This document shows, piece by piece, positions 42,440 through 52,700 of a DNA stretch of 64,000 bases; position 1 is the first letter of the stretch; the number at the start of each line of letters is the position of its first letter. The notes below the pieces were generated by a model, which worked only from the letters and a program-made list of their open reading frames with translations, was not told the origin of the DNA and made no database searches. Position numbers and translations under genes: made by a program. This DNA is from JBNJFY01 sp051747265 (GTDB taxonomy: Bacteria; Bacteroidota; Rhodothermia; Balneolales; Balneolaceae), in NCBI GenBank assembly GCA_051747265.1, contig JBNJFY010000006.1, positions 175,725 to 239,724 of the forward strand. Reading direction: 5' to 3'.

Positions 42440-44521
42440 TTATTTGGTGCCCACGGTAATGCCATAAATGGCATCATCTTGTCCTAATGACAACTTCAGT
42501 ACTTTCTTTCCACTGGTGGAATCTACTTCTTTAGCACCAAAGAACTTTCCATTGACATAAGCCTTAATTACGTCCTTCTCAATCGTGAACAGAATCACAT
42601 TGGCACCGTAATTATCCCATTCCAATTCACGAATGCTATCCAAGTCTTTGGTCGTGGATCCGAAAGTGGCTTTACGGTAGTACCCCTGATTAAAAATCAT
42701 GGATGCTGAAAACTTATCACTATCGATGGACAACCGCTGATTCAGGCTGTTGGAGTTAGCCACCTTGGCTCGAATTTGAACAGCCATATTTTCACTTTTA
42801 GATGGCAGCTCTAGGCTGAACTCGCCATTGTCTTTGAAAACGGAGGCGTGCTTTTCTTCTTCCGCACTACCTTTTATGACTACACTCTCACCATATTCCT
42901 TGGCAAAGTCACCCTGACCATATTCATCAAAAGTGATCATTTTTTGCACATTATAACCGGCCATAGGAGAGTTCCCGGCCATATTCGTGCTCATATGTCC
43001 CAAGGCTTCCCGCATAAGGTCACGTGCTTCACGCACATAGGATTGCCCGTAGGTGACCATTTTAAGCTTTTCAACAGCCGCTTTGTACTGCTCCTGTTCC
43101 ATCAGCTGTTTGCCTTCCTCTAAATACTCTTTGGAACGATCCCCAAAGATGGATTCCAGTTTGTTGCTGGAACGAGCTACAAAGTCAGAGAAATCCCTAC
43201 GGCTGATGCGCATGCGATTGTAAGCCGAGCGCATGGCCGCTTTTTCACCGCTGGTGCTTAAGCCTTCTTCAACGGTAGCAAAAGTACCAATGACCTCACC
43301 TGTGGCAGCTACTTTAATTTTAGTGGAGAGCTCGGCTCGAACCAAGGTTTGGGATTTACCCATGGTCTCCACTTCCCGGGATTCAACTACCGAAACAGTG
43401 CCATCCAACTTGAGAGGAGCATCATCTACGACGGTGTGTCCCAATCGCTCCAGAGATCGAGCAACTTTGTCATTTACACGATCTAGCGGCTCGTCTTCAT
43501 CGTCTCGGATATCCACAGCCAGAATTAACGGCATCTGATCGGAAACGGTATAAATGACACTGGTTCCGGCGTTACGAGTGTACTCCCGATATCCATAGGG
43601 GAGATTGGAGATCATCGGTTGTAGTTCAATTTCACCACGGTCTCCGCGCGAGGGAGGGACCGCTTCGGCTAAGATACTGGCTTCTCCATTTTGGTCAGTA
43701 GCCACGCGATCAATGGTGGCTCCGTCTTTATAACTAGCTTTTACCGTTACACCAGATAGCGTCACTTCATTTCCGCGATAGCGATAGAGCAATTTGAAAT
43801 TGATCGGCTCAGATAGCGGTTCTCCCGACATTCCCGTTTGACGATTCCCGCTGATTACGTCGATTTCAATATTACTCAGTAAATTGCGGAGTTCCGATTC
43901 GATATCGCTGACCGCAAATTGCTGAGCCAGGGGATAAGGGGTATCGGAAAGGGCATCATAGAGTGATTTATCCGAGTAAAATTTAGGAATCTGCTCCATA
44001 GCTGAGCTGTAGTTATCGATGGCAGCCACAATCTTACCATTGGATGCAAACTGATCAGCCTCATCAACGAGCGTCCGAATAGATTTTTTTTGATTATCTA
44101 ATCGACCTCGCAGGCTATTCAAATATTTGTTTTTATCCAGCACCCCAAACACATAAAACGTACCGCTAGATTCACTTTGCCGAACCACCTCAATTCCACT
44201 GATGGTCTCGTTGACCGTCGAGGTCACCGCGCTTTCGAAGGTTTCCTGAAATGCGGCACTATTATTAGTCATGACCTCTTTCTGAACGCTTTCCGTGGTA
44301 GACTGGATATTCACCCGAATCTGCTCGGCAATTTCCTTGGAGACTCGGTCACTAGCCGCTTCTGGGCTAGAGGCGGCGGCCACCCCGGTGATATATTGTG
44401 ACTGAGGATAGTCTGGCAAGGAACCGCGATCATACCAGTTGGGGGCTTTTTGTGCCCAAGAGGTGGATGCGATAAATAAGAGTCCTAATAAAACAGATAA
44501 CCCTTTTCCGAATAGCTTCAT
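42440..44521 (-). CDS. Exported LPP20-domain protein
   Basis: 693 residues. A signal peptide ends at TSWAQ (residue 23). The LPP20 domain covers about 25-150 (GVAAASSPEAASDRVSKEIA and SSGTFYVFGVLDKNKYL). A middle part with strand patterns and a helical stretch follows, including GKQLMEQEQYKAAVEKLKMV (TPR-like), and a C-terminal beta-rich domain that resembles a lectin/laminin-G-type fold. LPP20 proteins include flagellar FlgP. It is the last gene of a three-gene minus-strand unit, with a hairpin (44564-44591) between it and the gene before. Confidence 0.78.
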   Translation of the reverse strand: MKLFGKGLSVLLGLLFIASTSWAQKAPNWYDRGSLPDYPQSQYITGVAAASSPEAASDRVSKEIAEQIRVNIQSTTESVQKEVMTNNSAAFQETFESAVTSTVNETISGIEVVRQSESSGTFYVFGVLDKNKYLNSLRGRLDNQKKSIRTLVDEADQFASNGKIVAAIDNYSSAMEQIPKFYSDKSLYDALSDTPYPLAQQFAVSDIESELRNLLSNIEIDVISGNRQTGMSGEPLSEPINFKLLYRYRGNEVTLSGVTVKASYKDGATIDRVATDQNGEASILAEAVPPSRGDRGEIELQPMISNLPYGYREYTRNAGTSVIYTVSDQMPLILAVDIRDDEDEPLDRVNDKVARSLERLGHTVVDDAPLKLDGTVSVVESREVETMGKSQTLVRAELSTKIKVAATGEVIGTFATVEEGLSTSGEKAAMRSAYNRMRISRRDFSDFVARSSNKLESIFGDRSKEYLEEGKQLMEQEQYKAAVEKLKMVTYGQSYVREARDLMREALGHMSTNMAGNSPMAGYNVQKMITFDEYGQGDFAKEYGESVVIKGSAEEEKHASVFKDNGEFSLELPSKSENMAVQIRAKVANSNSLNQRLSIDSDKFSASMIFNQGYYRKATFGSTTKDLDSIRELEWDNYGANVILFTIEKDVIKAYVNGKFFGAKEVDSTSGKKVLKLSLGQDDAIYGITVGTK

Positions 44522-44563
44522 GGTATTGAGCTGTGTAGATGTTGCTGGTTATGTGAATAGAAA

Positions 44564-44591
44564 GCCCGAACGGCGATCAAACCGAACGGGC
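44564..44591. other. Inter-gene hairpin in the LPP20 operon
   Basis: GCCCG (44564-44568) pairs with CGGGC (44587-44591), and CGG with CCG inside, leaving an A-A internal loop. It lacks a T-run, so it may tune mRNA stability between the genes. Confidence 0.4.
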
Positions 44592-44606
44592 ATGAAAAAT
44601 TCTACC

Positions 44607-45911
44607 TTAATCGTAGGTAATATCTAGTTGTAATAACTTTCGGTTGATATTATTTCGGGTCAAGCGGGCACCACCATAATCAAAGTAACGACGCAAGTTT
44701 TGATACACGCGGATGCTCTGTTCGAAATCTTCCGGGTTGCACCAGATCAGCATATCCACCGTTTGACTGGTAAAGATGTTTTGTTTGCTGTCTTCGGCAA
44801 TCTGATCTACAGCATCCAAAATAGCGAAAGAGATATCCTCGGCTTCTCGCTCACTGAAATCAGGACTGATATTGAAGATCACCTTGTACTGGATACCGCG
44901 CTGTAAGTCATCCGCCCAATAGTTATTCACCCGGTTCAATACCTTGTCAATGGCGTCATTAATTGCTTCTTCTACCTGTACACTGGTAGAACGATCGCCG
45001 CCTTGACTATAACCGGTTTCGCTACCCAGTAGTCGTCCAGTGGTAGTTTCAAAGGCTCGAACCTGGGCAGCTACTTTCTTACCGCCGTATCCACCATCTT
45101 CAACAGATCCGCTGAATGTAATATATACATCACTACCGATGGATAGCGCCAACTGATAAGCAATGTCTTCTTGATTACCGGCAGCGGTATTCTGAGCCGA
45201 CACCAAGTTGCTTAATTGTTCCTGCTGTTCGGGAACCACCACATCGTATTGGCGAGACGTTAAATAGCTCTCGATAGCAGCCACCCCTTGCTTGGCCATT
45301 TGATTGTTTTTTAGCACACTAATCGGATTTTGATCTTCCCCAACCGCGGGAAGAACCGCTACGAATGGGTTACCGATCTTTGAAGTAACATCAGAAGTAG
45401 CCTGGATGATATCTTGCTGAACAAGGGCTTCTTTAAGTCGCTCTTTATTAACTTTGAAACGCTTGGTTACCCGTATACCTTCACCATCTTGAATTTTGAC
45501 GGAGTTACGAACACGCTGTTCTTCAAAGGTGATAAACTGCTCGATATTATCCATGCGGAAGAAATCTTCTTCAATGCGACGAAATTTATCCCGTTCGTCA
45601 GCACTACCTAAAATGGCATCGGTGCTATTATAAAGCAGGAAGTAGATAGCCGCTTTCTTAGCATCCTTGACGGCCATTTCCATCCCTTTTTCTTCCACTT
45701 CTTTTTGGGCATTGGTCTTGCTGCCCATAAATCCACCGCCTTCTTTGTCAGAGACAAACTCACCAGTGGCCTCCACCATCACTTCGGTAGGGGAGATAGA
45801 TTCAATGAGTTTAGCGTCGTTGGATCGGGGCATTTGCGCTAATGCGGCCGAACTAAATAAAAACAACGCTAAGGTTGCAATTGCGAATGATATTCGGTTT
45901 CTGAATTTCAT
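44607..45911 (-). CDS. Exported CsgG/FlgO-like protein of the DUF6175 type
   Basis: 434 residues with a signal peptide ending SAALAQ. The first ~190 residues carry a helical LPP20/FlgT-like segment (KEVEEKGMEMAVKDAKKAAI). The middle VAVLPAVGEDQNPISVLKN and YDVVVPEQQEQLSNLV resemble the CsgG/LpoB/FlgO fold of outer-membrane-linked proteins. The C-terminal ~130 residues (YKVIFNISPDFSEREAEDIS) repeat a related alpha/beta pattern. The family name is a best guess. It lies between the barrel protein and the LPP20 protein, about 80-90 bases from each. Confidence 0.65.
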   Translation of the reverse strand: MKFRNRISFAIATLALFLFSSAALAQMPRSNDAKLIESISPTEVMVEATGEFVSDKEGGGFMGSKTNAQKEVEEKGMEMAVKDAKKAAIYFLLYNSTDAILGSADERDKFRRIEEDFFRMDNIEQFITFEEQRVRNSVKIQDGEGIRVTKRFKVNKERLKEALVQQDIIQATSDVTSKIGNPFVAVLPAVGEDQNPISVLKNNQMAKQGVAAIESYLTSRQYDVVVPEQQEQLSNLVSAQNTAAGNQEDIAYQLALSIGSDVYITFSGSVEDGGYGGKKVAAQVRAFETTTGRLLGSETGYSQGGDRSTSVQVEEAINDAIDKVLNRVNNYWADDLQRGIQYKVIFNISPDFSEREAEDISFAILDAVDQIAEDSKQNIFTSQTVDMLIWCNPEDFEQSIRVYQNLRRYFDYGGARLTRNNINRKLLQLDITYD

Positions 45912-45959
45912 AACTGCGTTCGTTTTATGAGAGGAATGGGTTTGAGTTATAAATAGAAA

Positions 45960-45988
45960 GGCGGCAGTATGTTTCCATACTGACCGCC
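45960..45988. other. Inter-gene hairpin in the LPP20 operon, second
   Basis: GGCGG-AGTATG pairs with CATACT-CCGCC (45960-45988, one bulge). Like the other, it lacks a T-run. It separates the barrel gene from the CsgG/FlgO-like gene. Confidence 0.45.
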
Positions 45989-46004
45989 AGATATTAAATA
46001 TCGT

Positions 46005-47756
46005 TTAGTATTTCTTCATGCCGTCGAGGAAGCCAAAGACATTAAAGGGTAAGTTTCTAATGGCATAGGTTAATCCCACTTTGTAAGTGAGTCCACCTAA
46101 ACTGAGATCTTCGTAAGCGTCAGTACCTAAAGGGTAATCAATGGATTCCCCATCCCTTTTATAGCTAACGCTAAATGGAGATGTGGCATATTTATAACCT
46201 ATACCAGCGTGCAGTGTCCAATTAGGAGCTAGTAGAAATCCCACTTCAGCGTCACCGCCGAGTGATATTGTATTGAAGGTTAGGGACTCAGAAATTCCTA
46301 ATGAATTTGTACCGGAAATCGATAATCCATCATAACCTAAACCACCACCGAGTCCTGCATAACCACGTCCGAACCAAAACTTTTTAGTAATATTCAATCC
46401 GGCATTAAGAAGGAATGGTGAATAGTCACTATCTGGATTAGATTCTGCATTTAGGCCATGAAACCCTAAATCTAACTCTAGAAATAGTTGAGAAGAGCCG
46501 GTAATTGGAGCTAAGTTGTAAGCAAAGTTAACACCAACACCATAACCACCAGTTGCCTCTTCAGTAATCGTACCCAAGGCATCATCAGGCATTACGCTCA
46601 TACCGCTTATACCACTGAATCCAAAATTTAAATTCATTCCATATCTTGGATTCTCTCTAACAACAACTCCAGGTTGTTGTTTATCCCCTAATAAATGCAT
46701 GGCCTTGGAATAGTCATTGGGATCTTCGTTGTTATCTCCCAAATCGGTAACGCGAACAAAGCCCACTCGTTTTTCCTTAACCTCACCATCACTGGTTTGA
46801 ACATTTTCAACTAAGAAGAAGGTGTCATCCATGTGAATACCTTCTTTCCGCCCGATAGGTAGTGAGTACATATCATTAACTACTTCTACAATCTGTGCAG
46901 ATAGCTTGAAGTCCTTAATTTCTTTAGTCTGTACCCCCAAGTTCTTCGCCCACGCCTGGGTGGCATCAAAGAAAGCATATTCAAGAGGAGAAGTATTAAA
47001 GGTTTCCTCACCATAACGGAATTTTTTGTTTTCCGTTTCGTCAGCAGAACCGATGGCTTCTGTTTCCGTATTTTTAATCAGATCCAGATCAGTGGTTCCA
47101 TCAGGAGCAACATTGAGCTTATACCATACAATACCACCTTTGATTTGAACCTGGATCAGGTCATCATCATCGGTTCCCATTGCACCTTGTACCATCTGAC
47201 TCATCATAGCGTTGACGTTAGCTTTACTAACATCATCAGTTACAATATCTACGTAAGGAAGGTAGATATAAGCCGAATTCATCAAGGTTTTGAGCTCTTC
47301 CCCGGTTAGGGCTAAAGATTTTGCTTTGGTCGCCGCGAAAGATTCTAAATCAGCTTCTGATTTCAGATTCTGACCACGAGCCTGCTTAACTTCCGGATCA
47401 TTCAAGATATTTAAAATCTCTTGGACCACGGTTTCTTCCAATACCCCTTTGATGGTTTCCGGATTAACCGTTTCCAACTGGTTGGCTTGTTTCCGGAATT
47501 CATACAATAGCGTGTCTGGCAAACTATTGTAGTCAAACCGGCTCATCTCAATGTATTCTTCCGTCATTTTATCGAAGAAGGAATAATTGAATGGCACATC
47601 GAAATCGATAGCTCCGGGTTTTACCCACACCGATTCAACCGATGAAACTGATTTGCGAACATATTTCCCTTGCTGGGCAAAGGCGTTTAGAGAGGTGAAA
47701 ATAAGTGCGAATATAAGAAGTACCGTAAACCTGGATAGGTTAGATCTGAGCTTCAT
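46005..47756 (-). CDS. Exported protein with C-terminal outer-membrane beta-barrel
   Basis: 583 residues, signal peptide ending NAFAQ. The first ~350 residues are a soluble, partly helical part (for example LKSEADLESFAATKAKSLAL), with an aspartate-rich strand. From about residue 375 the sequence alternates strands typical of an outer-membrane barrel (GFSGISGMSVMP, VGVNFAYNLAP, FLLAPNWTLHAGIGYKYATS), ending in LTYAIRNLPFNVFGFLDG. It is the first gene of the minus-strand operon and has no recognised family. It may be the membrane anchor for the two partners. Confidence 0.7.
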   Translation of the reverse strand: MKLRSNLSRFTVLLIFALIFTSLNAFAQQGKYVRKSVSSVESVWVKPGAIDFDVPFNYSFFDKMTEEYIEMSRFDYNSLPDTLLYEFRKQANQLETVNPETIKGVLEETVVQEILNILNDPEVKQARGQNLKSEADLESFAATKAKSLALTGEELKTLMNSAYIYLPYVDIVTDDVSKANVNAMMSQMVQGAMGTDDDDLIQVQIKGGIVWYKLNVAPDGTTDLDLIKNTETEAIGSADETENKKFRYGEETFNTSPLEYAFFDATQAWAKNLGVQTKEIKDFKLSAQIVEVVNDMYSLPIGRKEGIHMDDTFFLVENVQTSDGEVKEKRVGFVRVTDLGDNNEDPNDYSKAMHLLGDKQQPGVVVRENPRYGMNLNFGFSGISGMSVMPDDALGTITEEATGGYGVGVNFAYNLAPITGSSQLFLELDLGFHGLNAESNPDSDYSPFLLNAGLNITKKFWFGRGYAGLGGGLGYDGLSISGTNSLGISESLTFNTISLGGDAEVGFLLAPNWTLHAGIGYKYATSPFSVSYKRDGESIDYPLGTDAYEDLSLGGLTYKVGLTYAIRNLPFNVFGFLDGMKKY

Positions 47757-48010
47757 AATTCCCCTGTTTGATTAAATGACTAGTATAGAAGATTTCCCTG
47801 ACTATAAATCAACTCGCTAGTGGTGTCCCTTCGGAGTTGACCGCATAGCTTGGTGTTCGATTACTCAGTGATGAATATATGTTAAGAAGATCTAAGAATC
47901 ATTATTATAAGTTAAACAATTGCTCTGGGCAAATAGCGTAACTTCGATTGTATCTCTAAGTCAACTTAACGTACCTTTAAAACCCTCTAATGTTCCGAAA
48001 AAAGTAAAAA

Positions 48011-49648
48011 ATGACCAATTACCGCTCATATTTAGCCCTATTTACATACTCGCTAAGCTTGATCTTGATGGGATGCGCTACCCCCAGTATGCCCACAGGC
48101 GGACCCAGAGACAAGGAAGGGCCTCAACTAATCGAGGCAATACCTGAATCGGGGACGGTTAACTTTTCTTCGGATCGTGTCTATTTTGAGTTTTCGGAAT
48201 TTGTGGAGCGATCCAGTGTTCGAAAAGCACTAGGTATTCAGCCGCCCTTGAACATCAATTATTCAATCAAGTGGAAGCGAAAAGGCTTTTATGTGGTATT
48301 CGCAGAGGCGCTGCCACCGCAAACCACGTTTGTCATTACTCTGAGTACCGACCTGAGCGATGTTAATGGTAATGAAATTAGTGGTCCGATTTCGCTAGCT
48401 CTATCTACGGGAGAAAGTATATCGGAGAATCGTATTCGGGGGCAGGTGAAATCGGTTCGATCCGGTCGCGGAAAACAAGGAGAACGCCTGTTTCTGTTTC
48501 GAGAAGAGCAATCACCGACCGAAGAGGCCTATTTTGTTACCGAAACGGACACCAGTGGATCTTTTGAGTTCGGATATTTGTCCGAAGGGACGTACCAGGT
48601 TATCTGGGTTAACGATCGCAATGCCAACCGAAAGTGGGAAAGCCAGCGTGAACAAGCCTTGCCATTTCCTAAACAAAACGTCAGCGTCCAGAGGGATAGC
48701 GTATATTCAACCGGGATGATCCATATCACCCAACCGGATACTACCAAACCCAATCTACAGGGGGTAGGACTTTTATCTGATAAGCGGTTTCGCTTGCGAT
48801 TCAGTGAGCCGGTTCATCTGCTGGATTCTACCAAACTAAGTATGCGCGGCAGGTTTGATGATACCCACCGTTCCCTGATACCGCTGTATGTGGCTCCCTC
48901 GGATTCTACAATTCTCTATGCGCAATCCCGCGAAACCACAGTGGCCGATTCCACATACCAGCTCACCATTCAAAATATCAGTGATCGTAGGGGAAACATT
49001 CGATTACAACAAGAACGTGATTTTATCGGATCCGGTGCTGAAGACACTACACTACAACGTATTGTTCACACTAACGCACAGCCTGGGCTGCCAGACACGG
49101 CGTCGCTTCAAATTACCTATGCGAAGGTGATTCAGGAGCAAGCTATAGCCGATTCCGTAGTGGTGATCTCCGGTACTGAGCTGGATAACGATTGGCCCCA
49201 TCTGGAGGCGCAATCCAATACTTTGACCATCCGGCCCGAGGGGCGTTGGCAAGCTGCGCAAAATCCCCAATTTCGCGTGTGGAACCCCAGTCAAACACAA
49301 CACAAAACATTAAATCCGGAAATATGGGACTCCGATGAGTTAGCCGGATTGGAATGGGTTCTGGAGGACTCCCTGGCCAATATAGATTCCGTAAGGATTG
49401 AGGTGACCACCGAAGAGGTCGTACCGCGAACGGTATTTCGGGGGTATCAACCGGTTAATGGAAGCATAGATAATTTACTACCCATTCCCCATAGTATTCG
49501 AATCTACTGGGATCGCAATGAAAACGGACAATGGGATGCCGGTCAAGTGGAACCCTATATCGCGCCTGAACCAATGTGGGTTCGAAGCAACGTGACCCTG
49601 AGTCCCGCTATGACCGGAACGGTTCGCTATCGTTTAATTCAGGATTAG
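48011..49648 (+). CDS. Ig-like domain lipoprotein
   Basis: 545 residues. The lipobox LILMGCATPSMPTGGPRDKE leads into the SbsA_Ig-like domain common in Bacteroidota lipoproteins, covering about residues 35-135 (GPQLIEAIPESGTVNFSSDR). A carboxypeptidase-regulatory-like stretch (GSFEFGYLSEGTYQVIW) and further strand-rich domains follow, ending without a clear enzymatic motif. Its gene is divergent from the LPP20 operon, sharing a 254-base promoter region with it. Confidence 0.82.
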   Translation: MTNYRSYLALFTYSLSLILMGCATPSMPTGGPRDKEGPQLIEAIPESGTVNFSSDRVYFEFSEFVERSSVRKALGIQPPLNINYSIKWKRKGFYVVFAEALPPQTTFVITLSTDLSDVNGNEISGPISLALSTGESISENRIRGQVKSVRSGRGKQGERLFLFREEQSPTEEAYFVTETDTSGSFEFGYLSEGTYQVIWVNDRNANRKWESQREQALPFPKQNVSVQRDSVYSTGMIHITQPDTTKPNLQGVGLLSDKRFRLRFSEPVHLLDSTKLSMRGRFDDTHRSLIPLYVAPSDSTILYAQSRETTVADSTYQLTIQNISDRRGNIRLQQERDFIGSGAEDTTLQRIVHTNAQPGLPDTASLQITYAKVIQEQAIADSVVVISGTELDNDWPHLEAQSNTLTIRPEGRWQAAQNPQFRVWNPSQTQHKTLNPEIWDSDELAGLEWVLEDSLANIDSVRIEVTTEEVVPRTVFRGYQPVNGSIDNLLPIPHSIRIYWDRNENGQWDAGQVEPYIAPEPMWVRSNVTLSPAMTGTVRYRLIQD

Positions 49649-49771
49649 ATACCATACGATACAATCCGGCGGTATGAGTTCGGAACCCTCCTTCGATACT
49701 GTTATATTATAAGTCTGTTATAATTACCTTTGAACCGGATTTGTAACCGTTAATCAAGCTTCATCCACCGT

Positions 49772-52700
49772 ATGTCTACTGAGGTTAAAGCACCCGAAAC
49801 CACCCAAGCTCAGGTAAATGGTCAAGCCATTCCTGAAGTATACGAGTCGAAACACAACATCCGCTTTGTAACCGCGGCCAGTTTGTTTGATGGGCATGAT
49901 GCCAGCATCAATATCATGCGCCGGATCCTGCAGAGCAGTGGGGCAGAGGTGATTCACTTGGGGCACAATCGATCCGTGCAGGAGATTGTAGACTGTGCCA
50001 TTCAGGAAGATGCCCAGGGGATTGCCATCAGCTCCTACCAAGGCGGCCACATGGAATACTTTAAATATATGGTGGATCTGCTGGAAGAGCGGGGAGCCGG
50101 ACACATCCGCGTCTACGGTGGCGGCGGCGGAGTGATTGTACCCGATGAGATTAAAGAGCTTCATGAGTATGGCGTAGCCCGCATTTTCTCCGTGGAAGAC
50201 GGTAGCAAGATGGGGCTCCAGGGCATGATCAACTTCATGTTGGAAGAGTGCGATTACGATCCGGTGGATAAGCAGACCGTGGATCCGACCAAAATAACCG
50301 ATCGAGATACGATAACACTGGCTCGCAGTATCACCGCCATTGAAAACGAGCGGGATGATCTGATTTCCTTTAAGGATGGTCAACTGATCACCAAGGAGGG
50401 CACGGTGATCGAACCCCAACACGATCCCTCCAAAACACCACTGGTAGGGATCACCGGAACCGGGGGAGCCGGAAAGAGCTCGTTGACCGATGAATTGGTG
50501 CGACGATTCCTGACTGAATTTCCCGATCTGCATATCGGTATCGTATCCATCGATCCCTCCAAGGTTCGAACCGGAGGAGCGTTACTCGGCGATCGCATCC
50601 GCATGAACAGCATTGACACCGACCGCGTGTATATGCGCTCACTGGCCACTCGAGCCTCTAACAAAGCGATCAGTGAAGCGGTTAAAGGCACCATTGAAGT
50701 ATTTAAGACGGCCGGATTCGATCTGATTATTGTGGAGACCAGCGGTATCGGGCAGAGCGGCACCGAAATTGTAGATATCACCGATATTCCCATCTATGTG
50801 ATGACCAGCGAGTACGGAGCGGCCACACAGCTAGAGAAGATCAACATGCTGGATCTGGCCGAGATGATCGTGCTCAACAAGTTTGAAAAACAAGGCTCCG
50901 AAGATGCCCTGCGTGATGTACGCAAGCAGGTACAGCGCAACCGGGGACTCTGGCACACGGATCCGAAGGACATGCCCGTTTATCCAACCATTGCCGCCCA
51001 GTTTAATGATGAGGGCGTCAATCACCTGTTCGCCGGTATTATAGAGCGAATCAACGACCGATACAGCTTGGAATGGACTCCCCAGTTGAATACCGATCCC
51101 GAACCGGCCACCGACATTCAAAGCCAGGCAGTGATTCCGGGTAATCGACGGCGATATCTGAGTGAAATTTCAGAAACCGTTCGCGATTACCACGAGTGGA
51201 TTGATGAGCAGACCGATTACGCCGCCAAGCTGGATCAGGTGGAAGGAACCCTCGAGCAGCTGGATCGCTGGGATCCGAATCAGAAAGAATCCATGAAAGA
51301 GAATCTGGAACCCATGCGTCAGCACTGGTTGAGCAAGCTGGATTCGGTTCCTCAGAAGATTTTGGATCAATGGGATTCCCTGGCGGAACGTTATCAGCAA
51401 GAAGTATTTGAAGTGCAAATCCGTAATCGCACCATTAAAAACGAACTCTATCGTGAGTCCCTAAGTGGATTGAAGATTCCACGCGTTGCCCTGCCCAAAA
51501 CGGAGCACAAAGGAGAGCGCTTGCGATTTGCCTTGAAAGAGAATCTGCCCGGCTATTTTCCCTTCACCGCCGGCGTGTATCCGTTCAAACGCGAAGGCGA
51601 GGATCCCACCCGCATGTTTGCCGGAGAGGGAACCCCCGAGCGCACCAACAAACGCTTTCACTACGTGAGCGAAGGCATGCCCGCGGCACGACTATCTACC
51701 GCTTTTGATTCGGTAACCCTCTACGGTGAAGATCCCGACCATCGTCCGGATATTTACGGCAAAGTGGGGAACTCCGGGGTAAGCATCTGTACGCTGGATG
51801 ACATGAAAAAGCTGTACTCCGGTTTCGAGCTGACCTCTCCCAAAACCTCGGTATCCATGACCATCAACGGCCCCGCGCCCATGATTCTGGCCATGTTCAT
51901 GAATACCGCCATCGATCAGGAGGTAGAACGCCACCTGAAAGAAGAGGGCAAGTGGGAAGCGGCCCAGAAGAAAATGAAAGCTTATTTTAAAGAGCGGGGG
52001 TTAGAGCAGCCCACATATAATGGCGAATTGCCCGCTACCAACGATGGTTTTGGACTGGACACATTAGGCATTCCCGGTGATCAGCTAGTGGATAAGGAAA
52101 CCTACGAAGCCATTAAAGAGCGCACCCTCAATGTGGTACGCGGAACCGTACAGGCGGACATCCTGAAAGAGGATCAGGCCCAGAACACCTGTATTTTCTC
52201 TACCGAATTCGCCCTGCGCATGATGGGGGATATTCAGTCCTATTTCACCGAACACAAGGTGCGTAACTACTACTCCGTCTCCATATCCGGCTACCATATT
52301 GCCGAAGCTGGAGCCAACCCGATCACCCAAGCCGCCTTTACACTGGCCAACGGCTTTACCTACGTGGAGTACTATCTGTCTCGAGGGATGGAGATCGATG
52401 ACTTCGCGCACAACTTGTCGTTCTTCTTCAGCAACGGGCTGGATCCGGAATACGCGGTGATCGGTCGGGTAGCACGACGCATCTGGGCGGTAGCCATGAA
52501 GAACAAATACGAAGCCAACGAACGCTCTCAGAAGCTGAAGTATCACATTCAGACCAGTGGTCGTTCGCTACACGCGCAAGAGATTCAGTTCAACGACATC
52601 CGCACCACGCTGCAGGCGCTGTTAGCCATCTACGACAACTGTAACTCCCTGCACACCAATGCCTACGACGAGGCGATCACCACACCCACCGAAGAGTCCG

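Noticed and set aside
49754..50533. 259-codon open frame on the minus strand
   Set aside because: Antisense to the cobalamin-binding and GTPase part of icmF, which has intact motifs on the plus strand.
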